A stretch of 61,795 nucleotides of DNA from an uncultured Bermanella sp. (GTDB lineage: Bacteria; Pseudomonadota; Gammaproteobacteria; Pseudomonadales; Oceanobacteraceae), in contig CAJXRF010000025.1 of assembly GCA_913058575.1 (NCBI GenBank), positions 1 through 61,795 of the forward strand. Reading direction: 5' to 3'. Position numbers and translations under genes: made by a program. Positions 45,288 to 53,690 of the stretch are shown here, piece after piece. The notes under the pieces were generated by a model that saw nothing but the letters and a program-made list of their open reading frames with translations, was not told the origin of the DNA and searched no databases. How positions within the stretch are numbered: the first letter of the stretch is position 1; every line of letters starts with the position of its first letter.

Positions 45288-45310
45288 CTACTGACACACC
45301 ATGTCAGTAG
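45288..45310. promoter_or_regulatory. Inverted repeat upstream of the second GST gene
   Basis: CTACTGACA (45288-45296) and TGTCAGTAG (45302-45310), a 9-bp perfect stem with a CACCA centre, 53 bp before the GST start in an otherwise gene-free 330-bp gap (45035-45362). Candidate operator or attenuator. Confidence 0.5.
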
Positions 45311-45362
45311 GGGCTGCTATGCTGCATTCACACTTAATCATGTACGAATAAACGGAAGCATC

Positions 45363-45971
45363 ATGACTGAATTATATTTCTCGCCCATTTCTCAGCATAG
45401 TCGCCGCGTAGTCTCCCTATTGGAAGAAGTGGGGATTCCCTATGTGGCCAAGCCTGTGGATATGATGAAAGGTGAATACCTCAGTGAGGCGTTTTTGGCC
45501 ATTAACCCCAATCATCAAGTGCCTACGCTAATAGACGGTGATATTACCCTGCACGAATCTCACGCTATTTTAAGATACCTGTGTACTAAGCATGAACTTA
45601 ATGATTGGTATCCTAGCGAATTGGCTCAGCGTGCTCAGGTAGAGCAATGGCTAGATTGGACACAATGTCGAATGTCACCAGCGGTAGTGGATATCGTTTT
45701 TAACAGTGTATTTTTAGGCGAAAAAGGCGATAAAAAAGCCATTGAGCGCGGCTTTAAAAGCCTTGAAGAGATTAGCCAAATTTTAGATAACGCACTAACT
45801 GGTAAAGAATTTATCACTGGCAGCAAACCCACTATCGCCGATTTGGCATTGGCTTCAAATATATTTCATTTAGGCTTAGCAAAAGCGATTCCTAACCATG
45901 CCCACATACAAGCTTGGTTTGCACGTATGTCAGAGTTAAAGGGCTATCAAAAGTCTTTACCGAACATGTAA
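45363..45971 (+). CDS. Glutathione S-transferase family protein
   Basis: 202-aa GST. N-terminal thioredoxin-like domain: LYFSPISQHSRRV, VPTLIDGD with the cis-Pro, HESHAILRYL for glutathione binding. C-terminal all-helical domain. Resembles theta/beta-like bacterial GSTs acting on electrophiles. GGAA ribosome site before ATG 45363. A convincing inverted repeat lies upstream. Convergent with mocA-like gene, 17 bp between stops, no obvious terminator. Confidence 0.9.
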   Translation: MTELYFSPISQHSRRVVSLLEEVGIPYVAKPVDMMKGEYLSEAFLAINPNHQVPTLIDGDITLHESHAILRYLCTKHELNDWYPSELAQRAQVEQWLDWTQCRMSPAVVDIVFNSVFLGEKGDKKAIERGFKSLEEISQILDNALTGKEFITGSKPTIADLALASNIFHLGLAKAIPNHAHIQAWFARMSELKGYQKSLPNM

Positions 45972-45988
45972 AAGCATCGTTAAAAGAA

Positions 45989-46651
45989 CTAGTTAACAGG
46001 CCTGTGGGAACACAGGTCTTTTAAATCAGACAGCTCATCAATATCTAAATGGATGCCTTTATCCTTCAGTAATACTTGCTGCACTTCATCCCGTTCACTC
46101 TTTAAAATTGCCTTCGCCCCTTCATCGCCTTTTAAGTTTAATAGTTGTGCTTTTAAACGTTTGGGAAATACCACTGGATGGCCAGGCTTGGGTGATGCAG
46201 CTGTTATTGAATAAGGCCTTACTATTTTCTGATCACTCTCAGGCTTTTGTGCTTGTAGTAAGGCTTGCTGCTGAATGGCGTGATAGCTCGTTTCTTGAAT
46301 AAAAGGCATATCCCCTAACGCTATCCACCACATGCTGGCTTGATCACTTGCCTTTACGCCTGCCATAAAGCTTGCGCTTAAGCCTTTTTGGTAATCCTCA
46401 CTTACACACGCTTTAAAACCGTGTTGAGTAAATAACTCAGTTAGCACTTTATCTTCAGGGCGCACCACACACACTACTTCATCTACGTATGGGGCAAGAT
46501 TTAACGCTGACTGCAAACCCATAGCCAAATGGGTTTGCGTATCGGCCTGGGCATTATTGAGTGCGCTTTTTTGATTAGGCAGTGGGTGCAATAACTTGTC
46601 GCCACCAAAACGACTACCCAAACCAGCCGCTAATATTACCCCCACAATCAC
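45989..46651 (-). CDS. mocA: Molybdenum cofactor cytidylyltransferase-like protein (MocA)
   Basis: 220-aa nucleotidyltransferase with the N-terminal signature LAAGLGSRFGGDKLL and the later WIALGDMPF (metal and nucleotide site). Predicted to transfer CMP from CTP to molybdopterin, producing MCD cofactor for xanthine-oxidase family enzymes. The start is GTG, overlapping the XdhC stop by 4 bp (GTGA). Last gene of the molybdenum hydroxylase operon. Confidence 0.88.
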   Translation of the reverse strand: MIVGVILAAGLGSRFGGDKLLHPLPNQKSALNNAQADTQTHLAMGLQSALNLAPYVDEVVCVVRPEDKVLTELFTQHGFKACVSEDYQKGLSASFMAGVKASDQASMWWIALGDMPFIQETSYHAIQQQALLQAQKPESDQKIVRPYSITAASPKPGHPVVFPKRLKAQLLNLKGDEGAKAILKSERDEVQQVLLKDKGIHLDIDELSDLKDLCSHRPVN

Positions 46652-47637
46652 GCTGTTTCTTCTTGGTCACGAGGCACTTGGTTTAACTGCGATTTAATAT
46701 CAATGCCATTTCGCAGCGCGGTCACTTCAGCCAATATAGCCAAGGCAATTTCTGGCGGAGTTTTACTACCAATGGGCAAACCCACCGGCCCTTGCAAACG
46801 ATTCACCTCTTGCTGGCTAAAGCCAAAGTGCTCCATTAATCGTTCGCGGCGATTTTTATTATTCACTTTTGAGCCTAACGAGCCCACGTAAAAAGCCGAG
46901 CTTTTAAGCGCTGATAACAGTGCCATGTCATCCACTTTTGGATCATGGGCCACGGTAACAATGACACTACGATGATCAATGGCCAAACTGTCTAAGACGT
47001 CATCAGGGAAACCGGGCTGTAATTCGATATTTTTCATGGGCCAGTTTTTGCGGTATTCAGGCCTTGGGTCACTTACCAATACTTGATACCCCAAGGCTTG
47101 TGCCATTTCGGCTAAGTAGCGTCCAGTCTCACCAGCGCCCACAATGATCATTTGCCATAACGGCCCAAACACATTGCTCCACACGTTATCTGCTAAGTTA
47201 GGATTATGTTCGGCCTGCAACGATCGATGAGAAATATCACCATGAGTTAAGGAAACGCTGCGATACAAACTGTGCCTTTGCTCAATGGCTTGAATGAGCT
47301 TTTGCACTTCGGCCACATCATTGAAGGGTTCAACTACTAGCTCCAGCGCACCACCACAAGGTAAACCAAAGCGGTGACGTTGCTCTTGGGTTTCACCATA
47401 AATTAAAATGTGTGGGTTAAGCGCTGGGGTTGATTTTAATTGCTCAATTAAATCCTCTTCTACGCAGCCACCAGATACCGAACCAAAGAAACGCCCTTCA
47501 CTGCTCACCGCCAATAAAGCACCCACTGGTCGAGGGGAGGTTCCCCAAGTCTTGGCCACTGAAACTAGGGTCATGCTCTGACCCTGTTTCAAACACTCCA
47601 AACAGCCTAGTAATACTTCTAGCTGTGAGTTTTGCAT
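46648..47637 (-). CDS. xdhC: XdhC/CoxI family Moco insertion protein
   Basis: 329 aa. N-terminal XdhC/CoxI domain (SVAKTWGTSPRPVGALLAV, GGCVEEDL) and C-terminal Rossmann domain (VGAGETGRYLAEMAQALGY, SDPRPEY, VTVAHDPKVDD). Binds and sulfurates or inserts molybdenum cofactor into the apo-hydroxylase. Lies 18 bp after the large subunit gene and overlaps the mocA gene. Confidence 0.92.
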   Translation of the reverse strand: MQNSQLEVLLGCLECLKQGQSMTLVSVAKTWGTSPRPVGALLAVSSEGRFFGSVSGGCVEEDLIEQLKSTPALNPHILIYGETQEQRHRFGLPCGGALELVVEPFNDVAEVQKLIQAIEQRHSLYRSVSLTHGDISHRSLQAEHNPNLADNVWSNVFGPLWQMIIVGAGETGRYLAEMAQALGYQVLVSDPRPEYRKNWPMKNIELQPGFPDDVLDSLAIDHRSVIVTVAHDPKVDDMALLSALKSSAFYVGSLGSKVNNKNRRERLMEHFGFSQQEVNRLQGPVGLPIGSKTPPEIALAILAEVTALRNGIDIKSQLNQVPRDQEETA

Positions 47638-47655
47638 TTCTTCTTTCCTATATCG

Positions 47656-49872
47656 TTAACTTAATGACAAAGGCAAACTGCGTAAGCGTTTGCCGGTTGC
47701 GGCAAAAACAGCATTTGCTACCGCGGCAGCCACAGGTGGTACACCTGGCTCACCGACACCACTTGGGTCTTTGTCACTTGCTACGATGTGTACATCAATT
47801 TCAGGGGATTGCGCCATGCGCAACACGGGATAATCGTGAAAATTACTTTGCTGAACTTTACCATCTTTCAAAGTTATTTCACCATGAAGGGCAGCACTTA
47901 ACGCAAAAATAATTCCACTTTCCATTTGTGCTTTTACTATGTCAGGGTTTACTACGAATCCGCAATCCACAGCACAGGTTATTTTGTGAATTTTGATTTC
48001 ATTATTCACAACCGACACTTCAGCCACTTGCGCAACACTGGACTCAAATGAATTATGACACGCCACCCCATGGAAATGTCCCTTAGATAATGGCTTGCCC
48101 CACAGACTCTTTTCAGCCGCCAGCTTAATCACGCCGTTTAATTTAGGATTGTTTTTGGTATGGGCCAAACGGTACGCCACACTGTCTTGCTTTTGACCAT
48201 GCGCCACTTCATCCATCATGCCTTCTTTAAAGAAGCCACTAAATGAATGACCCACTGAGCGCCAAAACCCCACAGGCAAGCCTGGGTCTACTGTCACATG
48301 CTGAACGTCTTTATTAACGGCGTCATAGTCTTCATATAAGCCCTCTACGCTAGAGTGATCTACCGTTAAGCCATTAAATAATCCGTAACCGCGTTTACTT
48401 AACCAATCCACCAAGCCATTGGGCATGAAGCCCGGAGCTTTACCATCCACTACCTCATCTAAGGTGTAAGGCATGATGTTGGGGCCAGCGCGCTGGGCAG
48501 TCCAACTTTCAATCATGCCGTTTTTATCCACACCCACGTTAAAACGGGCCAATGATGCTGGGCGATAAAAATCATGACGGGTGTCGTCTTCACGGCTCCA
48601 AACTAACTGAATGGCCAAGCCGCTGGCTTTTGCTATTTCAGTGGCTTCGGCTACAAAGTCAGAGTTAAAACGACGTCCAAAGCCCCCTCCTAAAAAGGTC
48701 GAGTGCAAGGTCACTTCATCAATGGATAAATCACAAATGCGTGCAGCTAAACCACGAGCCACATCGGGTGTTTGGCACCCTACCCAAATATCGCAATGAC
48801 CTTCTTCAATTTTCACTACGCAATTCATGGGCTCCATGGTGCTATGAGCAAGATACGGCGCCCAGTATTCTGCGCTGTAAACCTTGCTGGCTTTTTCTAG
48901 GCCATCTTTGCCGTCACCTAGTTCAAACGCTTCTTCAAAGTCTCCGCTATTAAGGGCATCTGCAAACCATTTTTTTCCGGTATCGGAAGAGAAACTGGCC
49001 AATTTTTCAGGTTCATTCCACTCTATGTTTAACGCCAGTGCCGCTTGTTTGGCTTGCCAGTAGCTAGTCGCCACCACCGCCACACCATTATAAATGGTCA
49101 CCACTTTTTTAACGCCCGCCATGGCCAACGCTGCGCTGTCATCTACCGTTTTTACCGAACCACCCGCCACTGGGCTGCGCACTAGAACAGCACGATGTAA
49201 GCCCGGAAAATCCACGTCTATACCAAACTGTGCGGTACCGGTACTTTTCGCCACGCCATCTAAACGGGGCATGTCTTTGCCCATGTATTTAAATTCGTTG
49301 GAACGCTTTAACGGAGTTTCATCAGGTACACCTAATTGCGCGGCCACTTCCACAAATTCGCCATAATTGAAGGCTTTACCTTTCGCGAGAACTTGCGAGT
49401 TTTGAGTGGTTAACTGTGCTTTAGGCAAGTTTAACTGCTGTGCGGCGGCGTCTAAGATAGCGGCTCGGGCATTAGCCGCGGCTTGTCGTAATGGTTTAAA
49501 GCTCACCCGCATACTGGTGCTGCCACCGGTGGCCTGAAAACCAATTTCTGGGTTTTCATAATCGCTTAATGGCCCCACGTGATGAACGTGAATGGCACTG
49601 GGCTCCACATCTAGCTCTTCAGCGATTAAGGTCGTTAAGCCTGTATAGGTACCCTGCCCCATCTCACTGCGCGGCATATAAAAATGCACTTGGTTATCAG
49701 GAGTGATTTGTAAAAACGCATCGGGTTGAAAATCTTTGTCCCCTGCTTTTGGAAACCCTGCAGTGGCACAAGCCGATAAAGGTAAGCCAATCAATAAACC
49801 GCCCCCTAACATGGCGGTATTTTTTAAAAATGATCGGCGCGAACTTATTAATGGATCGGTCTGCTGACTCAT
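47656..49872 (-). CDS. iorB: Molybdenum hydroxylase large subunit (isoquinoline 1-oxidoreductase beta-like)
   Basis: 738-aa Moco-binding catalytic subunit of the IorB/aldehyde dehydrogenase type. Twin-arginine signal SSRRSFLKN at the N-terminus with a following Ala/Cys stretch, so it is exported folded with its cofactor. Moco motifs: TGGSTSM, GGGFGRRF, and the catalytic GVGEPGVPPVAAA near the end. Hydroxylates a C-H adjacent to N in N-heterocycles or oxidises aldehydes; the substrate is unknown. Overlaps the 2Fe-2S subunit by 4 bp. Confidence 0.92.
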   Translation of the reverse strand: MSQQTDPLISSRRSFLKNTAMLGGGLLIGLPLSACATAGFPKAGDKDFQPDAFLQITPDNQVHFYMPRSEMGQGTYTGLTTLIAEELDVEPSAIHVHHVGPLSDYENPEIGFQATGGSTSMRVSFKPLRQAAANARAAILDAAAQQLNLPKAQLTTQNSQVLAKGKAFNYGEFVEVAAQLGVPDETPLKRSNEFKYMGKDMPRLDGVAKSTGTAQFGIDVDFPGLHRAVLVRSPVAGGSVKTVDDSAALAMAGVKKVVTIYNGVAVVATSYWQAKQAALALNIEWNEPEKLASFSSDTGKKWFADALNSGDFEEAFELGDGKDGLEKASKVYSAEYWAPYLAHSTMEPMNCVVKIEEGHCDIWVGCQTPDVARGLAARICDLSIDEVTLHSTFLGGGFGRRFNSDFVAEATEIAKASGLAIQLVWSREDDTRHDFYRPASLARFNVGVDKNGMIESWTAQRAGPNIMPYTLDEVVDGKAPGFMPNGLVDWLSKRGYGLFNGLTVDHSSVEGLYEDYDAVNKDVQHVTVDPGLPVGFWRSVGHSFSGFFKEGMMDEVAHGQKQDSVAYRLAHTKNNPKLNGVIKLAAEKSLWGKPLSKGHFHGVACHNSFESSVAQVAEVSVVNNEIKIHKITCAVDCGFVVNPDIVKAQMESGIIFALSAALHGEITLKDGKVQQSNFHDYPVLRMAQSPEIDVHIVASDKDPSGVGEPGVPPVAAAVANAVFAATGKRLRSLPLSLS

Positions 49873-50402
49873 GCCATACCCTCCTTAGCTTGAGCGCCTG
49901 GCTCAAAAATATTAACACCGCCATCTTGGGTAGATTGCCCAGTTAATACTGCTTTAGACGCTGCGCTTTGAATGGCTTTTTTAATACGAGGGTAAGTTCC
50001 ACAGCGGCAAATGTTACCGCTCATGGCTTGGTCAATTTCTTCGCTGCTGGGATTTGGGTTACTTTTTAATAATGCGGTGGCGCTGATTAATTGGCCGGAC
50101 TGACAATAACCACATTGCGGCACGCTGGCATCCACCCAAGCTTGTTGCAATGTGGATAACATTTGTGGATTACCCACCCCTTCAATGGTGGTGATTTTTC
50201 TATTGGCCACAGCCACCACAGGCAATACACAGGTGCGCGTGGAAACGCCATCTACCATCATGCTGCAAGCACCACATAAGCCCATGCCACAACCAAATTT
50301 ACTGCCTTTGAGCTTAAAGTGGTCACGGATGACCCATAACAAGGGCGTATCGCCGCTGACGTCTGCCTGTACGGCTTCGCCATTTAGTTCAAATGTAATC
50401 AT
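49869..50402 (-). CDS. iorA: 2Fe-2S subunit of molybdenum hydroxylase (IorA-like)
   Basis: 177-aa electron-transfer subunit. Two 2Fe-2S clusters: plant-type C38, C43, C46, C58 and the second C97, C100, C132, C134 (CGYC and CRC). Transfers electrons from the Moco subunit to an acceptor; no cytochrome subunit is encoded here. A 25-residue tail after residue 150 makes it a little longer than usual. First gene of the operon iorA-iorB-xdhC-mocA, divergent from a MerR gene. Confidence 0.93.
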   Translation of the reverse strand: MITFELNGEAVQADVSGDTPLLWVIRDHFKLKGSKFGCGMGLCGACSMMVDGVSTRTCVLPVVAVANRKITTIEGVGNPQMLSTLQQAWVDASVPQCGYCQSGQLISATALLKSNPNPSSEEIDQAMSGNICRCGTYPRIKKAIQSAASKAVLTGQSTQDGGVNIFEPGAQAKEGMA

Positions 50403-50592
50403 TTCACCCTCGTCTCATCGCCGTTATCATTATTATTGTGGCGTGTTATTGAATATTCGTAATTGTTAACGCGTTATGTCTTTTGCGCTTTAAATTGCCA
50501 TTCATTGTTTATTTTAGTTGGCCAAAGGCGTAAACCAAATTCTACTATGTGAAACCTGCGGCTATTTACACCGTCAATATAGATACTTTACT

Positions 50593-50612
50593 CTATAGGG
50601 TATACCCCACAG
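50593..50612. promoter_or_regulatory. MerR-type operator between iorA-like and merR-type genes
   Basis: CTATAGGGTA/TACCCCACAG: a 20-bp dyad with 8 of 10 pairs matching, centred on the perfect 10-bp palindrome GGGTATACCC (50598-50607). It lies 43 bp before the MerR-family ATG, in the divergent promoter region. Confidence 0.65.
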
Positions 50613-50654
50613 TCAATAGCCAGTAGTGCTTTGCGCTCACATTAGAGAATATAA

Positions 50655-51068
50655 ATGCTCATAGGCGAACTGGCCAAGGCCACACAAACCACCAAAGACA
50701 CCATTCGTCATTACGATGAACTGGGCTTATTAATCAGCAATGACCGCCAAGCGGGCAGCCGAGTTTATAAAGAATTCAGCGATGAAAATATTGAACGCCT
50801 AGTTACCATTCGTATGGCCAAATACATGGGCTTTACTTTAGGGGAAATATCCCAACAGATTGAAGACTATTATTCGGGTGGCATTTCGCAAACCGAGCAA
50901 GTCCTCATTCTTAAGGAACGCATGGCGGACATCGATAAAAAAATGAAAGAACTGCAAGGGGTGAAAACCTTTCTGGTTAATAAAATTGAGCTTATTGAAA
51001 CCTCCCCCCATGAGCCCAAAAAAGAAGATTACCTGCGCTTAATGCGCGAAAGCCAAGCTGGCTTGTAA
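50655..51068 (+). CDS. MerR family transcriptional regulator
   Basis: 137 aa. N-terminal MerR wHTH (LIGELAKATQTTKDTIRHYDELGLL, then R-V-Y), a central helix (about 75-115) for dimerisation, and a short C-terminal tail without the paired cysteines of metal-sensing MerR or SoxR. It is divergent from the molybdenum hydroxylase operon and probably controls it through the dyad at 50593; the inducer is unknown. Confidence 0.92.
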   Translation: MLIGELAKATQTTKDTIRHYDELGLLISNDRQAGSRVYKEFSDENIERLVTIRMAKYMGFTLGEISQQIEDYYSGGISQTEQVLILKERMADIDKKMKELQGVKTFLVNKIELIETSPHEPKKEDYLRLMRESQAGL

Positions 51069-51106
51069 CCTACAATTGCTTATACCCACTGATTAAGAGA
51101 GAAGTT

Positions 51107-51550
51107 ATGACTAACTGGACCGTATATTTATCAGGTGAAATACACACTGATTGGCGTCAACAACTAGAAGATGGCGCCAAAACCCATAACCTGCCCATCA
51201 CCTTTGTATCGGCAGTGACCGATCATGAAAGCAGCGATGCGGCGGGTGACGTGATTGGAAATGAAGAAACAGGCTTTTGGCGCGATCATAAATCTTCAAA
51301 AGTTAATTCTATTCGCACCAAAAATTTGATCGAAAAATGTGATATTGCCGTGGTGCGCTTTGGTGATAAATACAAGCAATGGAATGCCGCCTTTGATGCT
51401 GGGTTCTGTGCGGCTTTAGGCAAGCCCTACATCACACTGCACGATGAAAGCATTATCCACCCGCTAAAAGAAGTAGACGGCGCCGCCATGGGTTGGGCAC
51501 AAACCCCAGCGCAAGTCGTTGAGATTTTGAAATACGTCACCACTGCCTAA
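51107..51550 (+). CDS. ytoQ: YtoQ family protein
   Basis: 147-aa protein of the YtoQ family (nucleoside 2-deoxyribosyltransferase-like fold). Typical start WTVYLSGEIHTDWR, then SDAAGDVIGNEE and FDAGFCAALGKPYITLH, matching the family well. Function is unproven; its fold suggests a nucleoside or nucleotide modifying enzyme. GAGAGAAG-type ribosome site before ATG 51107, 38 bp behind the MerR gene, so possibly co-transcribed. Confidence 0.9.
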   Translation: MTNWTVYLSGEIHTDWRQQLEDGAKTHNLPITFVSAVTDHESSDAAGDVIGNEETGFWRDHKSSKVNSIRTKNLIEKCDIAVVRFGDKYKQWNAAFDAGFCAALGKPYITLHDESIIHPLKEVDGAAMGWAQTPAQVVEILKYVTTA

Positions 51551-51568
51551 ACATGATTGGTTGTAAAT

Positions 51569-51600
51569 ATTCAGCTCGCGCTTTACAAAGTGGGCTGAAT
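51569..51600 (+). terminator. Hairpin after ytoQ
   Basis: ATTCAGC (51569-51575) pairs with GCTGAAT (51594-51600), with inner CTTT/AAAG pairing. No clean T run follows, so a weak terminator. Confidence 0.45.
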
Positions 51601-51821
51601 TACCGCTTCTTTTAAAGCTCTTTCTTTTATAGAGGCAGCCTGTTGTTAATTCTGCTTAATTTTCTGACCAAGTAGTAAAAAAATAATGTTTTTGCTAATT
51701 GTCATAATAAATTCACAAGCATTTGTTAATAGCCATTTCGTGTTAATTTCCCATTTAAATAATCAAATCCCCTTTTAGATCAAACTATTTCATCCTAAAT
51801 GAGGAATTCGGGCTCAGCACG

Positions 51822-51996
51822 TTGACAACTATCTAAAGCCGCATATACTTTTATCAGCTTGAAAGTACGCCTAAAATTTATGCACATTTCGTTGTCTACT
51901 TTTGTCTTCGGCCTGTAAATCATAATTAATAGCAAAACTTCCAGCGTTAAATGGCCTTATTAGGCTTTAATTACTTTGATTTATTAGGAAAACAAT
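51822..51996 (+). promoter_or_regulatory. Promoter and long 5' leader of the cold-shock gene
   Basis: TTGACA (51822-51827), 16 bp, TATACT (51844-51849): five of six matches to the -10 and all six to the -35, the best promoter seen in the window. Transcription should begin near 51856, giving a leader of about 140 nt before the ATG at 51997, similar in size to the structured thermosensor leader of E. coli cspA. TAGGAA is the ribosome site. The rest of the 446-bp gap (51551-51821) holds no gene I can see. Confidence 0.75.
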
Positions 51997-52203
51997 ATGT
52001 CTACTACTACTGGCACAGTTAAGTGGTTCAACGAAGCTAAAGGTTTTGGTTTCATCGAACAGGAAAACGGCCCTGACGTTTTCGCTCACTTCCGTGCTAT
52101 CACTGGTACTGGTTTTAAAACTCTAACTGAAGGCCAAAAAGTACAGTTTACTGTTACTCAAGGTCAAAAAGGTCCTCAAGCTGAAGACATCGTTGTTCTT
52201 TAA
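51997..52203 (+). CDS. Cold-shock protein, CspA family
   Basis: 68-aa single cold-shock domain with RNA-binding motifs RNP1 KGFGFIE and RNP2 VFAHFRAI. Binds single-stranded RNA and DNA as a chaperone. The codon usage is strongly biased towards common codons (GGT, CTT, AAA, GAA), unlike the neighbouring genes, as expected for a highly expressed gene. A strong promoter and long leader precede it, two 3' hairpins follow. Confidence 0.96.
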   Translation: MSTTTGTVKWFNEAKGFGFIEQENGPDVFAHFRAITGTGFKTLTEGQKVQFTVTQGQKGPQAEDIVVL

Positions 52204-52216
52204 TTAGAAACGACTC

Positions 52217-52286
52217 ATCCCATACCGTTTAGTCTTAAACAGCGTGGGATAATAAAAAGGCAAACCCATGGGTTTGCCTTTTTTTA
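52217..52286 (+). terminator. Double-hairpin terminator of the cold-shock gene
   Basis: First hairpin: ATCCCA (52217-52222) with TGGGAT, inner GTTTA/TAAAC. Second, the real terminator: AAGGCAAACCC (52257-52267) and GGGTTTGCCTT (52270-52280), 11-bp arms, then seven T residues. Confidence 0.92.
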
Positions 52287-52304
52287 TGCCCATGGATGGG
52301 TCGG

Positions 52305-52437
52305 TATCCTAAAATTGCAGGAAGCCATATTTTAGTCATTCCCATGAAAGGGCTGTATCCCAAAATTGCACAACTCATGGATCTAGTTGATAGAGCGAAG
52401 CAGGATGCCAGAGCCGACGGAGCAATATTTTAGGGTA
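52305..52437. repeat. Short repeated motif array after the cold-shock gene
   Basis: TATCCTAAAATTGCA (52305-52319) recurs 51 bp later as TATCCCAAAATTGCA (52356-52370), and an inverted relative, GCAATATTTTAGGGTA, lies at 52422-52437. No coding frame covers them. They look like a small intergenic repeat element. Confidence 0.55.
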
Positions 52438-52473
52438 TGCAGCACACACTGCTTTTAGATTCATTCCACCTAG

Positions 52474-53484
52474 TTAGCTCTGCTCTTTATCCCGATACTG
52501 CCTAGGCGTTAAGCCATACCAGCGTTTAAAAGCGCGATAAAAGTTGCTGTGCTCGGTGAACCCCAATAAATGACTAATCTGTTGAAGTGAATACTTGGAT
52601 TGCAATACATAGTCCATGGCCATGGTTTTGCGAGTGTGATCAATCAGTGCCACAAACGTCCAACCCTCCTCTTTTAAACGCCGTTGAAAAGTACGCTTGC
52701 TCATATTTAACTGGGACGCAATATCCTCAATATGAGGCTCTTGATTAGCCAAGGAGCTGGCAAACAGCTTAATAACTTTGTCACTCAAACTGGTTTCATC
52801 TAAATCTTTAATAGATTGATCCAATTCACCATCATGCATGAGCGATATGGTTTTATTACCAATGGGAGAGGCACGTAGGTAATCATCTGGGCTAAATAAT
52901 ACTGAGGTATGGGATTGGTTGAACTTTAATGGGCAACGAAACTGCTCTTCGTAAGGGCTTATATCCAAAGGTTCCGGTTGCCAAAAGCAAATCTCAAGCG
53001 GCTTAACTTCCATCTGTGCCGCCCAACTGATGGTCGTCATCATAATGGCCAACGCGCCATCAAACCCTTCATAAGCCAGTGGCTGAAGATGCCCTTTCAC
53101 ATGAAAATTTAGCCGATGGCCTCTTGGCTCTTGGCTTAAACTGGCATCCATGGCTTCACCAATAATACGCTGATAACGAATAAGCCTTGCTAAGGCCGAC
53201 TCAATATTTTCACTGGCCAAAATACCGTAACTAAAGGTATTAAATACGCTCACCACAGGGCTGCCGGACATCAGCAAACCTATGGCAGGATTACCCGATA
53301 CTCGACTGGCCTCTCGCCATAGTCGGCTTAAATCATCTTGCTTAAAACCCATGCGGCTATCGTTAAGAGCCGTGATATCCAAGCCCACCGATTCAAACAA
53401 TTCAGCAGGATTAAGGTTTGCGGCTTCAAAGGCATACACCATTAAACGCACCCAGGTGGCTGACATGTCCTGCGAGGATCTCAT
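52474..53484 (-). CDS. AraC family regulator with ligand-binding N-terminal domain
   Basis: 336 aa, the third regulator of this architecture in the window: N-terminal Arabinose_bd-like domain (about 15-210) and C-terminal HTH with LNMSKRTFQRRLK and LGFTEHSNFYRAFKRWYGLTPRQYR. Divergent from the GMC oxidoreductase gene across about 200 bp, so it likely activates that gene, possibly in response to a sterol or alcohol. No clear operator was found. Confidence 0.93.
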   Translation of the reverse strand: MRSSQDMSATWVRLMVYAFEAANLNPAELFESVGLDITALNDSRMGFKQDDLSRLWREASRVSGNPAIGLLMSGSPVVSVFNTFSYGILASENIESALARLIRYQRIIGEAMDASLSQEPRGHRLNFHVKGHLQPLAYEGFDGALAIMMTTISWAAQMEVKPLEICFWQPEPLDISPYEEQFRCPLKFNQSHTSVLFSPDDYLRASPIGNKTISLMHDGELDQSIKDLDETSLSDKVIKLFASSLANQEPHIEDIASQLNMSKRTFQRRLKEEGWTFVALIDHTRKTMAMDYVLQSKYSLQQISHLLGFTEHSNFYRAFKRWYGLTPRQYRDKEQS

Positions 53485-53690
53485 GGATAAGCCTTATTCA
53501 TTAAAAATTACTCACCCAAGACTGGATGATTGAACTGAATCATCGCCCATAGTAGGCAATTTGGCACCCAAAGACTAGTCATTGGCATACTATGATGAAG
53601 CCTTACCCTACCGTGCACCCTACAATTTTTACACTATTCCATTTATAAGCTGCCGCGTCTTGGCCCCCACAATAATAAGAAGGATAAGAA

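Noticed and set aside
47430-47912. Plus-strand frame across xdhC and iorB
   Set aside because: Antisense shadow of two clear genes; no ribosome site and low-complexity composition.
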